This document shows, piece after piece, positions 18,081 to 26,719 of a stretch of DNA of 64,000 nucleotides (position 1 is the stretch's first letter; the number at the start of each line of letters is the position of its first letter). The position numbers and the translations under genes are program-made. The notes beneath the pieces are model-generated. The model was given only the letters and a program-made list of their open reading frames with translations, was not told the DNA's origin and did no database searches. The stretch is taken from assembly GCF_034067285.1 (NCBI RefSeq), contig NZ_CP139286.1, positions 1,240,001-1,304,000 of the forward strand, given 5' to 3'. The DNA comes from Acinetobacter pittii (GTDB lineage: Bacteria > Pseudomonadota > Gammaproteobacteria > Pseudomonadales > Moraxellaceae).

Positions 18081-18815
18081 ATGACCTATTGTTGTGCGCT
18101 AAGATTGGAACAGGGTTTAGTGTTTATCAGTGACACAAGAACCAATGCAGGGGTTGATCATATTTCTGTGTTCCGAAAATTGCATACTTTCGGCGTTACC
18201 GGAGAGCGCTTTATGGCGTTGCAAACAGCAGGCAACTTGGCAACAACGCAAGCTGTTATAGGTCATTTGCAAAATGCGCTTACTTTGCAGCAAGAGCCTA
18301 ATTTGTATAGTGTTAATACGATGTTTGAGGCAGCCGAACTGATAGGGAAAACTTTAAAAGCTGTTTTAGAGGATATTAGTTCAGACACTCAAGAACAAAT
18401 GAATTATGCTTGTAGTATTTTGGTCGGTGGTCAGATTAAGGGTGGTGACATGCAGCTTTATAATGTCTATCCACAAGGCAATTTTATTTGTGCGACGACT
18501 GATACACCTTATTTTCAAATTGGTGAAAGTAAATATGGCAAACCGATTCTAGATCGAGCTTTATATTATGCAATGCCATTAGATGATGCATTACGTTGTA
18601 GCCTGATTTCTTTTGACTCAACTTTACGTTCAAATGTATCTGTTGGCTTACCACTTGATGCATTGATTTATAAGAAAGATAGTTTTGTTATTCCGATGGG
18701 AAAACGAATTACAGAAGACGATCCTTATTTTTCACAAATTAGTCGGCAATGGTCAGATACTCTACGTCGCGGCTTACAAGAAATGCCAAAACCAACAGAT
18801 GATTACTGGCGATAA
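18081..18815 (+). CDS. Anbu, proteasome-like N-terminal nucleophile hydrolase
   Basis: Ancestral beta subunit (Anbu/BPH family), a bacterial relative of HslV and proteasome beta subunits, 244 residues. The N-terminus MTYCCALRLEQGLVFISDTR places a threonine directly after Met1, the expected nucleophile once methionine is removed, and SDTRTNAG carries the conserved aspartate. Later DMQLYNVYPQGNF and YFQIGESKYGKPILDRAL fit the family. Known Anbu proteins assemble into open helical rings and show weak or no proteolysis, so the true substrate is unresolved. It closes the four-gene operon and is followed by a strong terminator. Confidence 0.88.
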   Translation: MTYCCALRLEQGLVFISDTRTNAGVDHISVFRKLHTFGVTGERFMALQTAGNLATTQAVIGHLQNALTLQQEPNLYSVNTMFEAAELIGKTLKAVLEDISSDTQEQMNYACSILVGGQIKGGDMQLYNVYPQGNFICATTDTPYFQIGESKYGKPILDRALYYAMPLDDALRCSLISFDSTLRSNVSVGLPLDALIYKKDSFVIPMGKRITEDDPYFSQISRQWSDTLRRGLQEMPKPTDDYWR

Positions 18816-18833
18816 AATATTGAATATTTAAAT

Positions 18834-18867
18834 AAAAAAATCCAAGCAAGCTTGGATTTTTTTATAT
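18834..18867. terminator. Bidirectional terminator between Anbu operon and alr
   Basis: AAAAAATCCAAGC / GCTTGGATTTTTTT with A-run and T-run on opposite sides, serving the convergent Anbu (+) and alr (-) genes. Confidence 0.9.
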
Positions 18868-18875
18868 TTTATTAT

Positions 18876-19952
18876 TTAACTGCTTTTACGAGTAGGGCGA
18901 TTACTTAGGCGGCAGAGTAATTCATATCCTATCGTTCCGTTTGCATCCGCAACATCATCAACGAGGCGGTGGGGACCCCAAAGTTCAACTGGAGTACCTA
19001 ATTTCACTTGCAGACCTGTTACGTCAATTGCAAGCATATCCATACTCACTCGTCCTACAACTGCGCAGAGCTGTTTATCAATAGCGACATAGTTTTGTTT
19101 AACATAAGCGCGTGGATAACCATCACCATATCCTATAGAAACAATGGCGATATCCATGGCTTGCGTTGCGCAGAAAGTAGAACCATAACCGACATGTTCA
19201 TCAGGTTGAATATGGTTTAGGGCAATGACTTCTGCTGAAAAAGTCATTACTGGTTTTAAGTCAAGATCATGGACTGTTTGATCTGCAAAAGGTGAGGCGC
19301 CGTAAAGCATGATACCGGGACGAACATAATCAAAATGTAATTCTGGCCATTTATAAATAGCAGCTGAGTTACAGCAAGATGCTAAAACAGGATCACAAGC
19401 GTGTTTAACTTGTAAAAATTGTTGTTTTTGTTGTTCGTTCAGTGGATGGTCTACATCTGCATTTGCGAAATGCATTGCAAGCACACAAGTAAATCCTTCA
19501 GATTTTAAAGTCTTAATAACTTCAATAATTTCTGGATTTTTAAAACCTAGACGGTTCATGCCGCTGTTAAGCTTAACCCAAACTTTTAAACCTTGGGTAA
19601 TGTAGGCTTGTTTGTGTTTAATTAACCATTCAAATTGTTGTTGATGGTGAATCACACATTCAAATTTTTGTTTAATTGCAATTGGCATTTCATCTTCAGA
19701 AAATACCCCTTCAATTAAAGTAACGGGTTGTTGGAATCCGTGTTGACGAATTTCCAAACCTTCTTGTAGGCAGGCGACACCAAAGGCATCTGAGGCATTT
19801 AAGGCTGCTAAACAGTCTTTGATTCCATGTCCATAAGCATTAGCTTTCACCATACTTACAATTTTTGAATTTGTTGCGAGTTGTTTGACACGGTTTAAAT
19901 TATATTGAAGTGCATTGCGATCAATATAAACTGTTGCTTGGCGCACCCTCAT
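18876..19952 (-). CDS. alr: Alanine racemase
   Basis: PLP enzyme converting L-alanine to D-alanine for peptidoglycan. The PLP lysine is Lys36 in SMVKANAYGHG; LNSGMNRLGF, RPGIMLYGASPF and VGYGSTFCAT (with the catalytic tyrosine of the partner subunit) follow in order, then VGRVSMDMLAIDV. 358 residues, close to E. coli Alr (359). It starts with ATG preceded by AAAGGAG and lies 26 bases downstream of dnaB, the classic dnaB-alr pairing, which favours biosynthetic Alr over catabolic DadX. Confidence 0.94.
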   Translation of the reverse strand: MRVRQATVYIDRNALQYNLNRVKQLATNSKIVSMVKANAYGHGIKDCLAALNASDAFGVACLQEGLEIRQHGFQQPVTLIEGVFSEDEMPIAIKQKFECVIHHQQQFEWLIKHKQAYITQGLKVWVKLNSGMNRLGFKNPEIIEVIKTLKSEGFTCVLAMHFANADVDHPLNEQQKQQFLQVKHACDPVLASCCNSAAIYKWPELHFDYVRPGIMLYGASPFADQTVHDLDLKPVMTFSAEVIALNHIQPDEHVGYGSTFCATQAMDIAIVSIGYGDGYPRAYVKQNYVAIDKQLCAVVGRVSMDMLAIDVTGLQVKLGTPVELWGPHRLVDDVADANGTIGYELLCRLSNRPTRKSS

Positions 19953-19978
19953 TTACTCCTTTGGGCTAGAGATAGAGT

Positions 19979-21424
19979 TTATTCTTCATCATCATATTGG
20001 CTGTAATACTCAGGAGAGAGATTACTAAATCGAGTATATTGACCTTCAAAAGCAAGACGAACTGAACCAATTGGACCGTTACGCTGCTTACCAATAATAA
20101 TTTCTGCAGTGCCAGCTTCTTTCGACTCTTTGTTATAAACCTCATCACGGTAAATAAACATAATTAAGTCGGCATCCTGCTCGATCGCACCGGATTCACG
20201 TAAGTCGGACATTACAGGGCGTTTATTTGGACGGTTTTCCAGACTTCGGTTAAGCTGGGAAAGTGCGATAACAGGACATTGCATTTCTTTCGCTAGTGCT
20301 TTTAAGCTACGAGAAATTTCTGAAATCTCTCCTACACGGTTATCACCCATACCTGGAACTTTCATAAGCTGCAAGTAATCGACCATGATGCAACCAATTT
20401 TACCATCATGCATTTTGGCAACGCGGCGGGCACGGGCACGGAGTTCAGTTGGAGGTAGAGCAGATGAGTCATCAATATACAAATGCATTTGTTGAAGCTG
20501 CAAAATTGTACCAGTTACCTTGGTCCATTCATCTGCATCTAAATTCCCCGAACGTAAATGTCCTTGATGAACTTTACCCATTGCAGAAATAAGACGCATC
20601 GCAATCGAGTCTGCTGGCATCTCCATTGAAAATACCAGAGCAGGTAGTTTGTTATATTGCAAAACACTTTCAACCAAATTCATGGCAAAGGTAGTTTTAC
20701 CCATCGATGGACGTGCAGCAACAATAATTAAATCACCAGGTTGCATACCTGATGTTTTATTATCAAGTTCTAAGAAACCTGTAGTTAAACCTGTAATATT
20801 GCCGTCTAATTTTGAAAGCTCGTCTAGCTTGCTAATAACGTCTGCGGTAACTGAACTAATAGATTTAGGGCCTGCATCTTTTTTATTATTATTGTGCTGT
20901 TCTGCTAAAGAGAAAATACTCGTTTCAGCTAAGTCTAAAATTTCACTAACACCACGACCTTTTGTGTCATAAGCATTTTGTAAGATTTCAGTACTAACTT
21001 TAATCATACTGCGTAGAGTAGAAAATTCTTTAATTTTAGTGGCATAGGTTTCTAAATTATAGAAACTTGATGGTGAATCAGCCATGAGCTGCATTAAATA
21101 TTCTTCGCCACCAATAGCATCAAGTAAATTTTGTTTTAGAAGCCAGTCACTTACTAAGACAGCATCATAGGGTGAGTTTTCCTGTGCTAATTTCTCGATT
21201 GCACGAAAAATATATTTATGACGAGTCGCGTAAAAATCATTTTCTTTTAGTACATCGTTGACTTGCTCAAAAGATTCAGCAACTGTCATCAAAGCAGCCA
21301 GAACAGCTTGCTCAATGGCTAAATTGTGTGGGGGAGTGCGAAACTCTTTAAGTTGGCCTGATTCACTCGTTTTATTTTCTATTGGAGATGAAAGCGCTAA
21401 AGAAGTGGCATTCGCCTGAGACAT
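19979..21424 (-). CDS. dnaB: Replicative DNA helicase
   Basis: Hexameric helicase that unwinds the chromosome ahead of the replication fork and recruits DnaG primase. The N-terminal domain begins near RTPPHNLAIEQAVLAALM. The RecA-like domain has Walker A RPSMGKTTF (Lys243), Walker B CIMVDYLQLM, ISRSLKALAKEMQCPVIALSQLNRS cut by motif H4, and the arginine-finger region SDLRESGAIEQDADLI. 481 residues, against 471 in E. coli. No intein is present in the usual insertion sites. It is followed at once by alr. Confidence 0.97.
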   Translation of the reverse strand: MSQANATSLALSSPIENKTSESGQLKEFRTPPHNLAIEQAVLAALMTVAESFEQVNDVLKENDFYATRHKYIFRAIEKLAQENSPYDAVLVSDWLLKQNLLDAIGGEEYLMQLMADSPSSFYNLETYATKIKEFSTLRSMIKVSTEILQNAYDTKGRGVSEILDLAETSIFSLAEQHNNNKKDAGPKSISSVTADVISKLDELSKLDGNITGLTTGFLELDNKTSGMQPGDLIIVAARPSMGKTTFAMNLVESVLQYNKLPALVFSMEMPADSIAMRLISAMGKVHQGHLRSGNLDADEWTKVTGTILQLQQMHLYIDDSSALPPTELRARARRVAKMHDGKIGCIMVDYLQLMKVPGMGDNRVGEISEISRSLKALAKEMQCPVIALSQLNRSLENRPNKRPVMSDLRESGAIEQDADLIMFIYRDEVYNKESKEAGTAEIIIGKQRNGPIGSVRLAFEGQYTRFSNLSPEYYSQYDDEE

Positions 21425-21578
21425 AATTAGACCTGATGATAAAGAAGGGTGTACACAACGAGGCTGTAAAGCCGAGAACTATCTTAAAACAAAATTAAAT
21501 AAACTACCTAATTAAAAAACCAATTAAACTGAAGAACTGATCAGGAATTAATATATCTTATTTTAAAATTTGAAACAT

Positions 21579-21613
21579 AAAAAAAGAGCATGCAAAAGCA
21601 TGCTCTTTTTTTT
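21579..21613 (-). terminator. Terminator after rplI
   Basis: AAAAAAAGAGCATGC / GCATGCTCTTTTTTTT, perfect stem with AAAA loop. It ends the rpsF-rpsR-rplI transcript before dnaB. Confidence 0.9.
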
Positions 21614-21622
21614 GATGAGAAA

Positions 21623-22069
21623 TTACTCAGATACGATAGTAACGAGAACTTCTGCAACAACATCATGGTGCAATTGAATTGCGATGTTGAATTCACCAGT
21701 GTGACGAAGCGCGCCATTTGGTAAACGAACTTCTGCACGGTCAACTGTAAGACCAGCATTCGTTAATGCGTCAGCGATGTCACGAGTACCGATAGAACCG
21801 AACAGTTTACCTTCGTCACCAGCTTTAGCAGTGATAACGATGTTAACTTCGTTCAATTGTTCAGCACGTGCTTGAGCAGCAGCTAAAACTTCAGCTTCTT
21901 GCTTCTCAAGTTCAGCACGACGAGCTTCAAAAGCAGCAGTGTTAGCTTCAGTAGCTGCAACTGCTTTACCTTGAGGGATAAGGAAGTTACGGCCGTAACC
22001 AGCTTTAACTGATACTTTATCGCCTAATTTACCAAGGTTCTTAATGCGTTGTAATAAGATAACGTCCAC
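21623..22069 (-). CDS. rplI: 50S ribosomal protein L9
   Basis: 148-residue L9, a two-domain protein joined by a long helix. The N-terminal signature is [20 protein letters not shown] followed by [16 protein letters not shown], which binds 23S rRNA. The central helix (about 40-75, [23 protein letters not shown]) and the C-terminal domain ([14 protein letters not shown]) are all present. It begins 8 bases after rpsR and is the last gene of the rpsF-rpsR-rplI operon. No priB lies between rpsF and rpsR, unlike in enterobacteria. Confidence 0.98.
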
Positions 22070-22077
22070 AGATCACC

Positions 22078-22305
22078 TCACTTATGGTTGTCAGTGTACG
22101 GAATCAAAGACAAATAGCGAGCTTGTTTGATAGCAAGTGCTAATTGACGTTGATAACGAGCTTTAGTACCAGTGATACGGCTAGGAACAATCTTGCCGTT
22201 TTCAGTGATGTACTGTTTTAAAGTGTCGATATCTTTGTAGTCGATGTACGCAACATTCTCAGCTGTAAAGCGGCAGAACTTGCGACGACGGTAAAAACGT
22301 GCCAT
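22078..22305 (-). CDS. rpsR: 30S ribosomal protein S18
   Basis: 75-residue S18 with the typical [11 protein letters not shown] start region, [20 protein letters not shown], and [20 protein letters not shown]. It binds the central domain of 16S rRNA as a heterodimer with S6, whose gene lies 11 bases upstream. The S6:S18 pair is known in other bacteria to bind a structured leader of its own mRNA; see the rpsF leader. Confidence 0.98.
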
Positions 22306-22316
22306 TGATGTTCTCC

Positions 22317-22700
22317 TTATTCAGCTTCTTGAGCAACTTGCTGTGCTTCTTCGCGTTGAGCTTTACGCGCACGCTTTTCTTCAGCACTCTTAGCAAGCAA
22401 TGACTCTTCAGTGATTGCGTGTTCACGACGGATGATAAGGTTACGAATGATCGCGTCGTTATAACGGAATAATTCTTCTAACTCATCAAGCGTAGTTTGA
22501 CCACATTCAACATTCATAAGAATGTAGTGCGCTTTGTGAATTTTGTTAATTGGGTAAGCCAATTGACGACGGCCCCAATCTTCTAAACGGTGAATTTGAC
22601 CTTCAGCTTCTTTGATCTGAGAGATATAGCGTTCAACCATACCTACAACTTGATCGCTTTGGTCTGGGTGTACCAAAAGTACGATTTCGTAATGACGCAT
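22317..22700 (-). CDS. rpsF: 30S ribosomal protein S6
   Basis: 127-residue S6 beginning [18 protein letters not shown], with [23 protein letters not shown] core (here [12 protein letters not shown]) and the [11 protein letters not shown] strand. The tail is charged and Ala/Glu-rich ([15 protein letters not shown]), reminiscent of the C-terminus that RimK glutamylates in E. coli, though no pure glutamate run is seen. The frame is open to 22736, but ATG 22700 sits exactly at the family N-terminus behind an AAGGAGCTGACA ribosome site. First gene of the operon. Confidence 0.97.
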   Translation of the reverse strand: MRHYEIVLLVHPDQSDQVVGMVERYISQIKEAEGQIHRLEDWGRRQLAYPINKIHKAHYILMNVECGQTTLDELEELFRYNDAIIRNLIIRREHAITEESLLAKSAEEKRARKAQREEAQQVAQEAE

Positions 22701-22789
22701 TGTCAGCTCCTTACGGTTTAAACAGCCCCTAATCAAAAAATTAGAAGCAAGGAGTCATAACTTAATAAGTTATGTCGCAAAAATTGCGA
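22701..22789 (-). promoter_or_regulatory. Structured rpsF leader, candidate S6:S18 autoregulatory element
   Basis: Three helices can form in the mRNA. Read 5' to 3' on the minus strand: TCGCAA/TTGCGA (22789-22775), CATAACTT/AAGTTATG (22774-22756), and a compound stem in which CTCCTT (22754-22749) pairs with AAGGAG (22712-22707), the Shine-Dalgarno itself. Inside it lies a 9-bp hairpin GCTTCTAAT/ATTAGGGGC (22748-22725), and a 12-nt unpaired strand contains ACCG (22717-22714). An SD-masking stem with a bulged CCG is the hallmark of the S6:S18-binding leader motif. Identification by shape only. Confidence 0.55.
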
Positions 22790-22870
22790 AGGCTGAATTA
22801 TAGGTAAAAGTTCGACTAAAAACAAATCTTTTGATCAGAAAAGTAAAACTTCTTTACTATAAAGAGGAAA

Positions 22871-22894
22871 TCCTCTCTTGTTTAAAAGAGAGGA
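22871..22894 (-). terminator. Stem-loop at the end of cyoE
   Basis: TCCTCTCTT / AAGAGAGGA overlaps the cyoE stop codon. The tail on the minus strand is only moderately U-rich (TTTCCTCTTTATAG), so termination strength is uncertain. Confidence 0.5.
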
Positions 22895-23760
22895 AGATTT
22901 GGAGCAGGGGATTGATAGGTAAAGCTAAAACTCAAACTTAACAGGGTAATTAATATGACCGAGTAGAGGAAAAATCGTTTAGCCCAGAGTTGATCATTTT
23001 CGGCCTTAAATCCAATAACTGATAAATATAACCAATAAGCTGTTAAAGCATTAAAGGTAATTAAAAAGAAGATATTGGTATAGCCAAAACAATATAATCC
23101 ATTCAAAACAGCTGCAAATAATAGGATATAAATGACACATTCAATTTTCGTACGATAAATAGAACGTGCTACAGGCAAAATTGGAATTCCCGCATTTTTG
23201 TAATCATCAAAACGATAAATTGCAATTGCCCAAGAGTGAGGCATTTGCCATAAAGCGTATGCTAAAAACAAAAGCAAGGCTGCTGCATCAAATTGATGAG
23301 TTACTGCGGTATAACCAATAACAGGAGGGCTCGCTCCGGAGATGCTACCAATGACGGTTTGATGGATTGAGGTGCGTTTGGTCCACAAACTATAAAAACC
23401 GACATAGACAATAAAACCAATCATTGCAAACAAAAATGCATAACCATTTACACCGAACCATAAAATGCTAAAACCAATTACTCCAAGCACTAATGCATAT
23501 ATCAGCGCAACAGTAGGAGAGATTGTTTTTTTAACAAGTGCGCGGTTTTGGGTACGCTGCATCTTTGTGTCAATATCTTGATCTATAACATTATTAACCA
23601 CACAACCAGAGGCCACAACTAAAGTTGTTCCAATTAGGGTAAGAAGTAATAATGAGATGTCTATAGAGCCTTGGGCGGCTAAGAAAAAGCCGCCCAAGGT
23701 GGTAATGAAATTACCGAAGAGAATTCCTGGTTTAGTCAGGAATAGATATTTTTTCAACAT
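22882..23760 (-). CDS. cyoE: Protoheme IX farnesyltransferase (heme O synthase)
   Basis: UbiA-superfamily membrane prenyltransferase that attaches a farnesyl group to protoheme, giving heme O for the bo-type quinol oxidase encoded by the same operon. 292 residues with about nine hydrophobic helices. The Asp-rich prenyl-diphosphate site is seen as NNVIDQDIDTKMQRT, followed by RALVKK. The second conserved loop includes YSLWTKRTSIHQTVIGSISG and ASPPVIGY. Last gene of cyoABCDE, starting 10 bases after cyoD. Confidence 0.95.
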   Translation of the reverse strand: MLKKYLFLTKPGILFGNFITTLGGFFLAAQGSIDISLLLLTLIGTTLVVASGCVVNNVIDQDIDTKMQRTQNRALVKKTISPTVALIYALVLGVIGFSILWFGVNGYAFLFAMIGFIVYVGFYSLWTKRTSIHQTVIGSISGASPPVIGYTAVTHQFDAAALLLFLAYALWQMPHSWAIAIYRFDDYKNAGIPILPVARSIYRTKIECVIYILLFAAVLNGLYCFGYTNIFFLITFNALTAYWLYLSVIGFKAENDQLWAKRFFLYSVILITLLSLSFSFTYQSPAPNLPLF

Positions 23761-23770
23761 GACAATCAGT

Positions 23771-24100
23771 TTAGATCATCATATTGTAGTGAAGGTAATT
23801 CATAATCCACACAGAACCAATTAAAAGTACAGCGATACAGAGGATTGTGTAGATAAATGCAATCATATTCCAACGTTGTTCAGATGATGTATTCATGTGT
23901 AAGAAGTACACAAGTTGTACAAGAACCTGAGCAACCGCAGTGATCGCAATCACAGTAACTAAAAGACCACGACTGAAACCACCCATCATCACCATCCCGA
24001 ACGGGATGATGGTGAGGATAACAGAAAGGATAAATCCAACAGTGTATTGCTTAAAGTTACCGTGTGACGCACCAGCAGCATTATGCTCATGACTACTCAT
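23771..24100 (-). CDS. cyoD: Cytochrome bo quinol oxidase subunit IV
   Basis: Small membrane subunit of the bo-type ubiquinol oxidase, 109 residues, equal to E. coli CyoD. Three hydrophobic helices follow a His-containing N-terminus ([19 protein letters not shown]). Signatures: YTVGFILSVILTIIPFGMVM and LVQLVYFLHMNTSSEQRWNM. The frame is open upstream into cyoC, but ATG 24100 overlaps the cyoC stop as TAATG, which is the better start. It helps assembly of the CuB site in relatives. Confidence 0.95.
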   Translation of the reverse strand: MSSHEHNAAGASHGNFKQYTVGFILSVILTIIPFGMVMMGGFSRGLLVTVIAITAVAQVLVQLVYFLHMNTSSEQRWNMIAFIYTILCIAVLLIGSVWIMNYLHYNMMI

Positions 24101-24720
24101 TAGAGAACTCCCAGTAAGTAAACGACGCTGAATACACAGATCCAAACGATGTCAAGGAAGTGCCAGAACAAGCTTAAGCAAGCAAGACGACGTGTATTCG
24201 GTAAAGTCAAACCTTTAGTTTTGATTTGATACATTAATACAAGCATCCATACTAAACCAGAAGTTACGTGGATACCGTGTGTACCAACCAAAGTAAAGAA
24301 CGATGATAAGAATGCACTGTGAGTTGGACCATGACCTTCTTCTACAAGGTGATGGAATTCATAGAGTTCCATACCGATGAAGGTCGCACCAAAAAGGAAT
24401 GTAATAAATAACCAAGTGATCACTTGATTTACATTCTTTTTATAAGATGCAAGTACAGCAAAACCGAAAGTTACCGATGAAATCAATAAGGCAAATGTTT
24501 CAGTTAACACGTAGCCTAATGACTCATGGAATAGGTCATATGCACTTGGAGTCCCTGCTGGAACATGACTGCTTAATACAGCGAACGCAATGAAGAGTGA
24601 TCCGAAAAGAATCAAGTCACTCATCAAGTATGTCCAGAAACCAAAAACCGTTAAATCAGTATCATCATGTTCATGATGACCGTCATGGCCGTGGTTGTCG
24701 TGATGAAGTACTTCAGCCAT
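24100..24720 (-). CDS. cyoC: Cytochrome bo quinol oxidase subunit III
   Basis: Heme-copper oxidase subunit III, 206 residues and five hydrophobic helices, with [21 protein letters not shown] split over the first helix, [38 protein letters not shown] and [16 protein letters not shown] near the end. The extreme N-terminus is unusually His/Asp-rich ([18 protein letters not shown]). It starts 4 bases after cyoB and overlaps cyoD by one base, so expression is tightly coupled. Confidence 0.95.
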   Translation of the reverse strand: MAEVLHHDNHGHDGHHEHDDTDLTVFGFWTYLMSDLILFGSLFIAFAVLSSHVPAGTPSAYDLFHESLGYVLTETFALLISSVTFGFAVLASYKKNVNQVITWLFITFLFGATFIGMELYEFHHLVEEGHGPTHSAFLSSFFTLVGTHGIHVTSGLVWMLVLMYQIKTKGLTLPNTRRLACLSLFWHFLDIVWICVFSVVYLLGVL

Positions 24721-24724
24721 TTCC

Positions 24725-26716
24725 TTAGTCCTTCTTCAAGTGTTTTTCAAGTAAAGCATAGCGTTCGTTTTCAATACGCTCAACTTCAGCAGCTGGAACA
24801 TAGTAATCAACATTCTTAGTGAATGAGCTTACGATCAAGCTAACAACAGCCGAAACGAATGAAACAACAACGAGCCACCAAATATGCCAGATGAGTGCAA
24901 AGCCAAGAAGCGTAATGAACATTGCAATGACAAAACCAGCAGCACGATCAGTCGGCATGTGGATGTCTTCATATTTAGTGTTACGTGCGTATGCTACACC
25001 GTTTTCTTTGTCAGTCCAGAAACGGTCGATACCGCTTGCATCTGGTTCATGCGCAAAGTTATAGAACGGAGCAGGAGAAGAGGTTGCCCACTCAAGCGTA
25101 CGAGCATCCCATGGATCGCCTGTAAGGTCCATGTTGTCTTTACGTTGTAAGAAACCAACGATGATTTGCATTAGGAAACATGCAATACCAATTGCAACAA
25201 GAACAGCACCAAATAATGCAATTGCGAGGTACGGATCCCACTCAGGGTTGTCATATGTATTCAAACGACGAGTCATACCCATGAAACCAAGGATATAAAG
25301 TGGCATGAATGCAAAATAGAAACCGAAGAACCAGAACCAGAACGCAGCTTTACCCCATGCTTCATTGAGCTTCCAACCAAACATTTTTGGCCAGTAGTAA
25401 ATGATGCCGGCAAACATACCAAACACCACACCACCGATAATTACGTTATGGAAGTGAGCAATCAAGAATAATGAGTTGTGTACCAAGAAGTCCGCAGGTG
25501 GAACAGCCATAAGTACACCAGTTAAACCACCGATACCGAATGTTACAAGGAAGCCAAGCGTCCATAACATTGGAGTAGTAAAGGTGATGCGACCTTTATA
25601 CATGGTGAATAACCAAGAGAAGATTTTCACACCAGTAGGAATCGCAATAACCATGGTCATGATACCAAAGAACGCGTTAACGTTCGCACCAGCACCCATG
25701 GTGAAGAAGTGGTGAAGCCATACAACGAACGCAAGAACAGTAATTGCGATAGTTGCATACACCATAGACTTGTAACCGAACAACGCTTTACGAGAGAAGG
25801 TTGCAACGATTTCTGAGTATAGACCAAATGCTGGTAATACCAAGATATATACTTCAGGGTGACCCCATGTCCAGATCAAGTTCACATAAAGCATTGGGCT
25901 ACCGCCAAGCTCATTTGTGAAGAAATGGAAGCCGAAGTAACGGTCAAGAGTAAGCATTGCAAGAGTACCTGTTAATACAGGGAACGATGCAATGATTAAT
26001 ACAGCCGTACAAAGTGAAGTCCACGTGAAAATAGGCATGTCCATTAATTTCATGCCAGGTGCACGCATTTTGATGATGGTAACGAAGAAGTTAACACCAG
26101 ATAAAAGCGTACCTAGACCAGAAACCTGAAGTGCCCAGATATAGTAGTCAACACCTACACCAGGAGAATATTGAATGCCAGATAGAGGAGGGTAAGCCAT
26201 CCAACCAGTCGCAGCAAATTCACCTAATACAAGTGAAAGCATCATTAAACCAGCAGCACCAGCGAATAACCAGAAGCTTAAAGAGTTTAATAATGGGAAA
26301 GCAACGTCGCGAGCACCAATCTGTAAAGGTACAGAGATGTTCATCATACCTACAACGAGACCCATTGCTACGAAGAAGATCATGATTACACCGTGTGCGG
26401 TGAAGATCTGGTCGTAATGGTCAGGATGTAGATAACCTTCGCCGCCACCTTTAGCGAGGAAAAGTTGTAAACGCATCATGATCGCATCAGCGAAACCACG
26501 CAGAAGCATGACAACAGATACGATGATATACATGATACCAATCTTTTTGTGGTCTACCGTAATAAACCACTCATTCCACAAATATCCCCATTTTTTAAAA
26601 TAGGTGATACCGCCAAGCACTGCAATTGCACCAATTGCCATAAGGACCATGGTGACAAGTACGATTGGCTCTGTCGGGATAGAGTCCCAACCCAGTTTAC
26701 CAAAAATCATATCCAT
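24725..26716 (-). CDS. cyoB: Cytochrome bo quinol oxidase subunit I
   Basis: Catalytic subunit of the proton-pumping ubiquinol oxidase. 663 residues, the same as E. coli CyoB, with about fifteen helices. Heme and copper ligands are seen in [11 protein letters not shown] (low-spin heme His), [17 protein letters not shown] (CuB His and the cross-linked His-Tyr pair), [10 protein letters not shown] (CuB His-His) and [13 protein letters not shown] (heme ligands). It reduces oxygen to water with electrons from ubiquinol. It starts 3 bases after cyoA. Confidence 0.98.
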   Translation of the reverse strand: MDMIFGKLGWDSIPTEPIVLVTMVLMAIGAIAVLGGITYFKKWGYLWNEWFITVDHKKIGIMYIIVSVVMLLRGFADAIMMRLQLFLAKGGGEGYLHPDHYDQIFTAHGVIMIFFVAMGLVVGMMNISVPLQIGARDVAFPLLNSLSFWLFAGAAGLMMLSLVLGEFAATGWMAYPPLSGIQYSPGVGVDYYIWALQVSGLGTLLSGVNFFVTIIKMRAPGMKLMDMPIFTWTSLCTAVLIIASFPVLTGTLAMLTLDRYFGFHFFTNELGGSPMLYVNLIWTWGHPEVYILVLPAFGLYSEIVATFSRKALFGYKSMVYATIAITVLAFVVWLHHFFTMGAGANVNAFFGIMTMVIAIPTGVKIFSWLFTMYKGRITFTTPMLWTLGFLVTFGIGGLTGVLMAVPPADFLVHNSLFLIAHFHNVIIGGVVFGMFAGIIYYWPKMFGWKLNEAWGKAAFWFWFFGFYFAFMPLYILGFMGMTRRLNTYDNPEWDPYLAIALFGAVLVAIGIACFLMQIIVGFLQRKDNMDLTGDPWDARTLEWATSSPAPFYNFAHEPDASGIDRFWTDKENGVAYARNTKYEDIHMPTDRAAGFVIAMFITLLGFALIWHIWWLVVVSFVSAVVSLIVSSFTKNVDYYVPAAEVERIENERYALLEKHLKKD

Positions 26717-26719
26717 GTC

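Noticed and set aside
24819..26385. Plus-strand ORFs of 79-88 residues opposite cyoB
   Set aside because: Antisense shadows of a well-conserved catalytic subunit with no independent signals.
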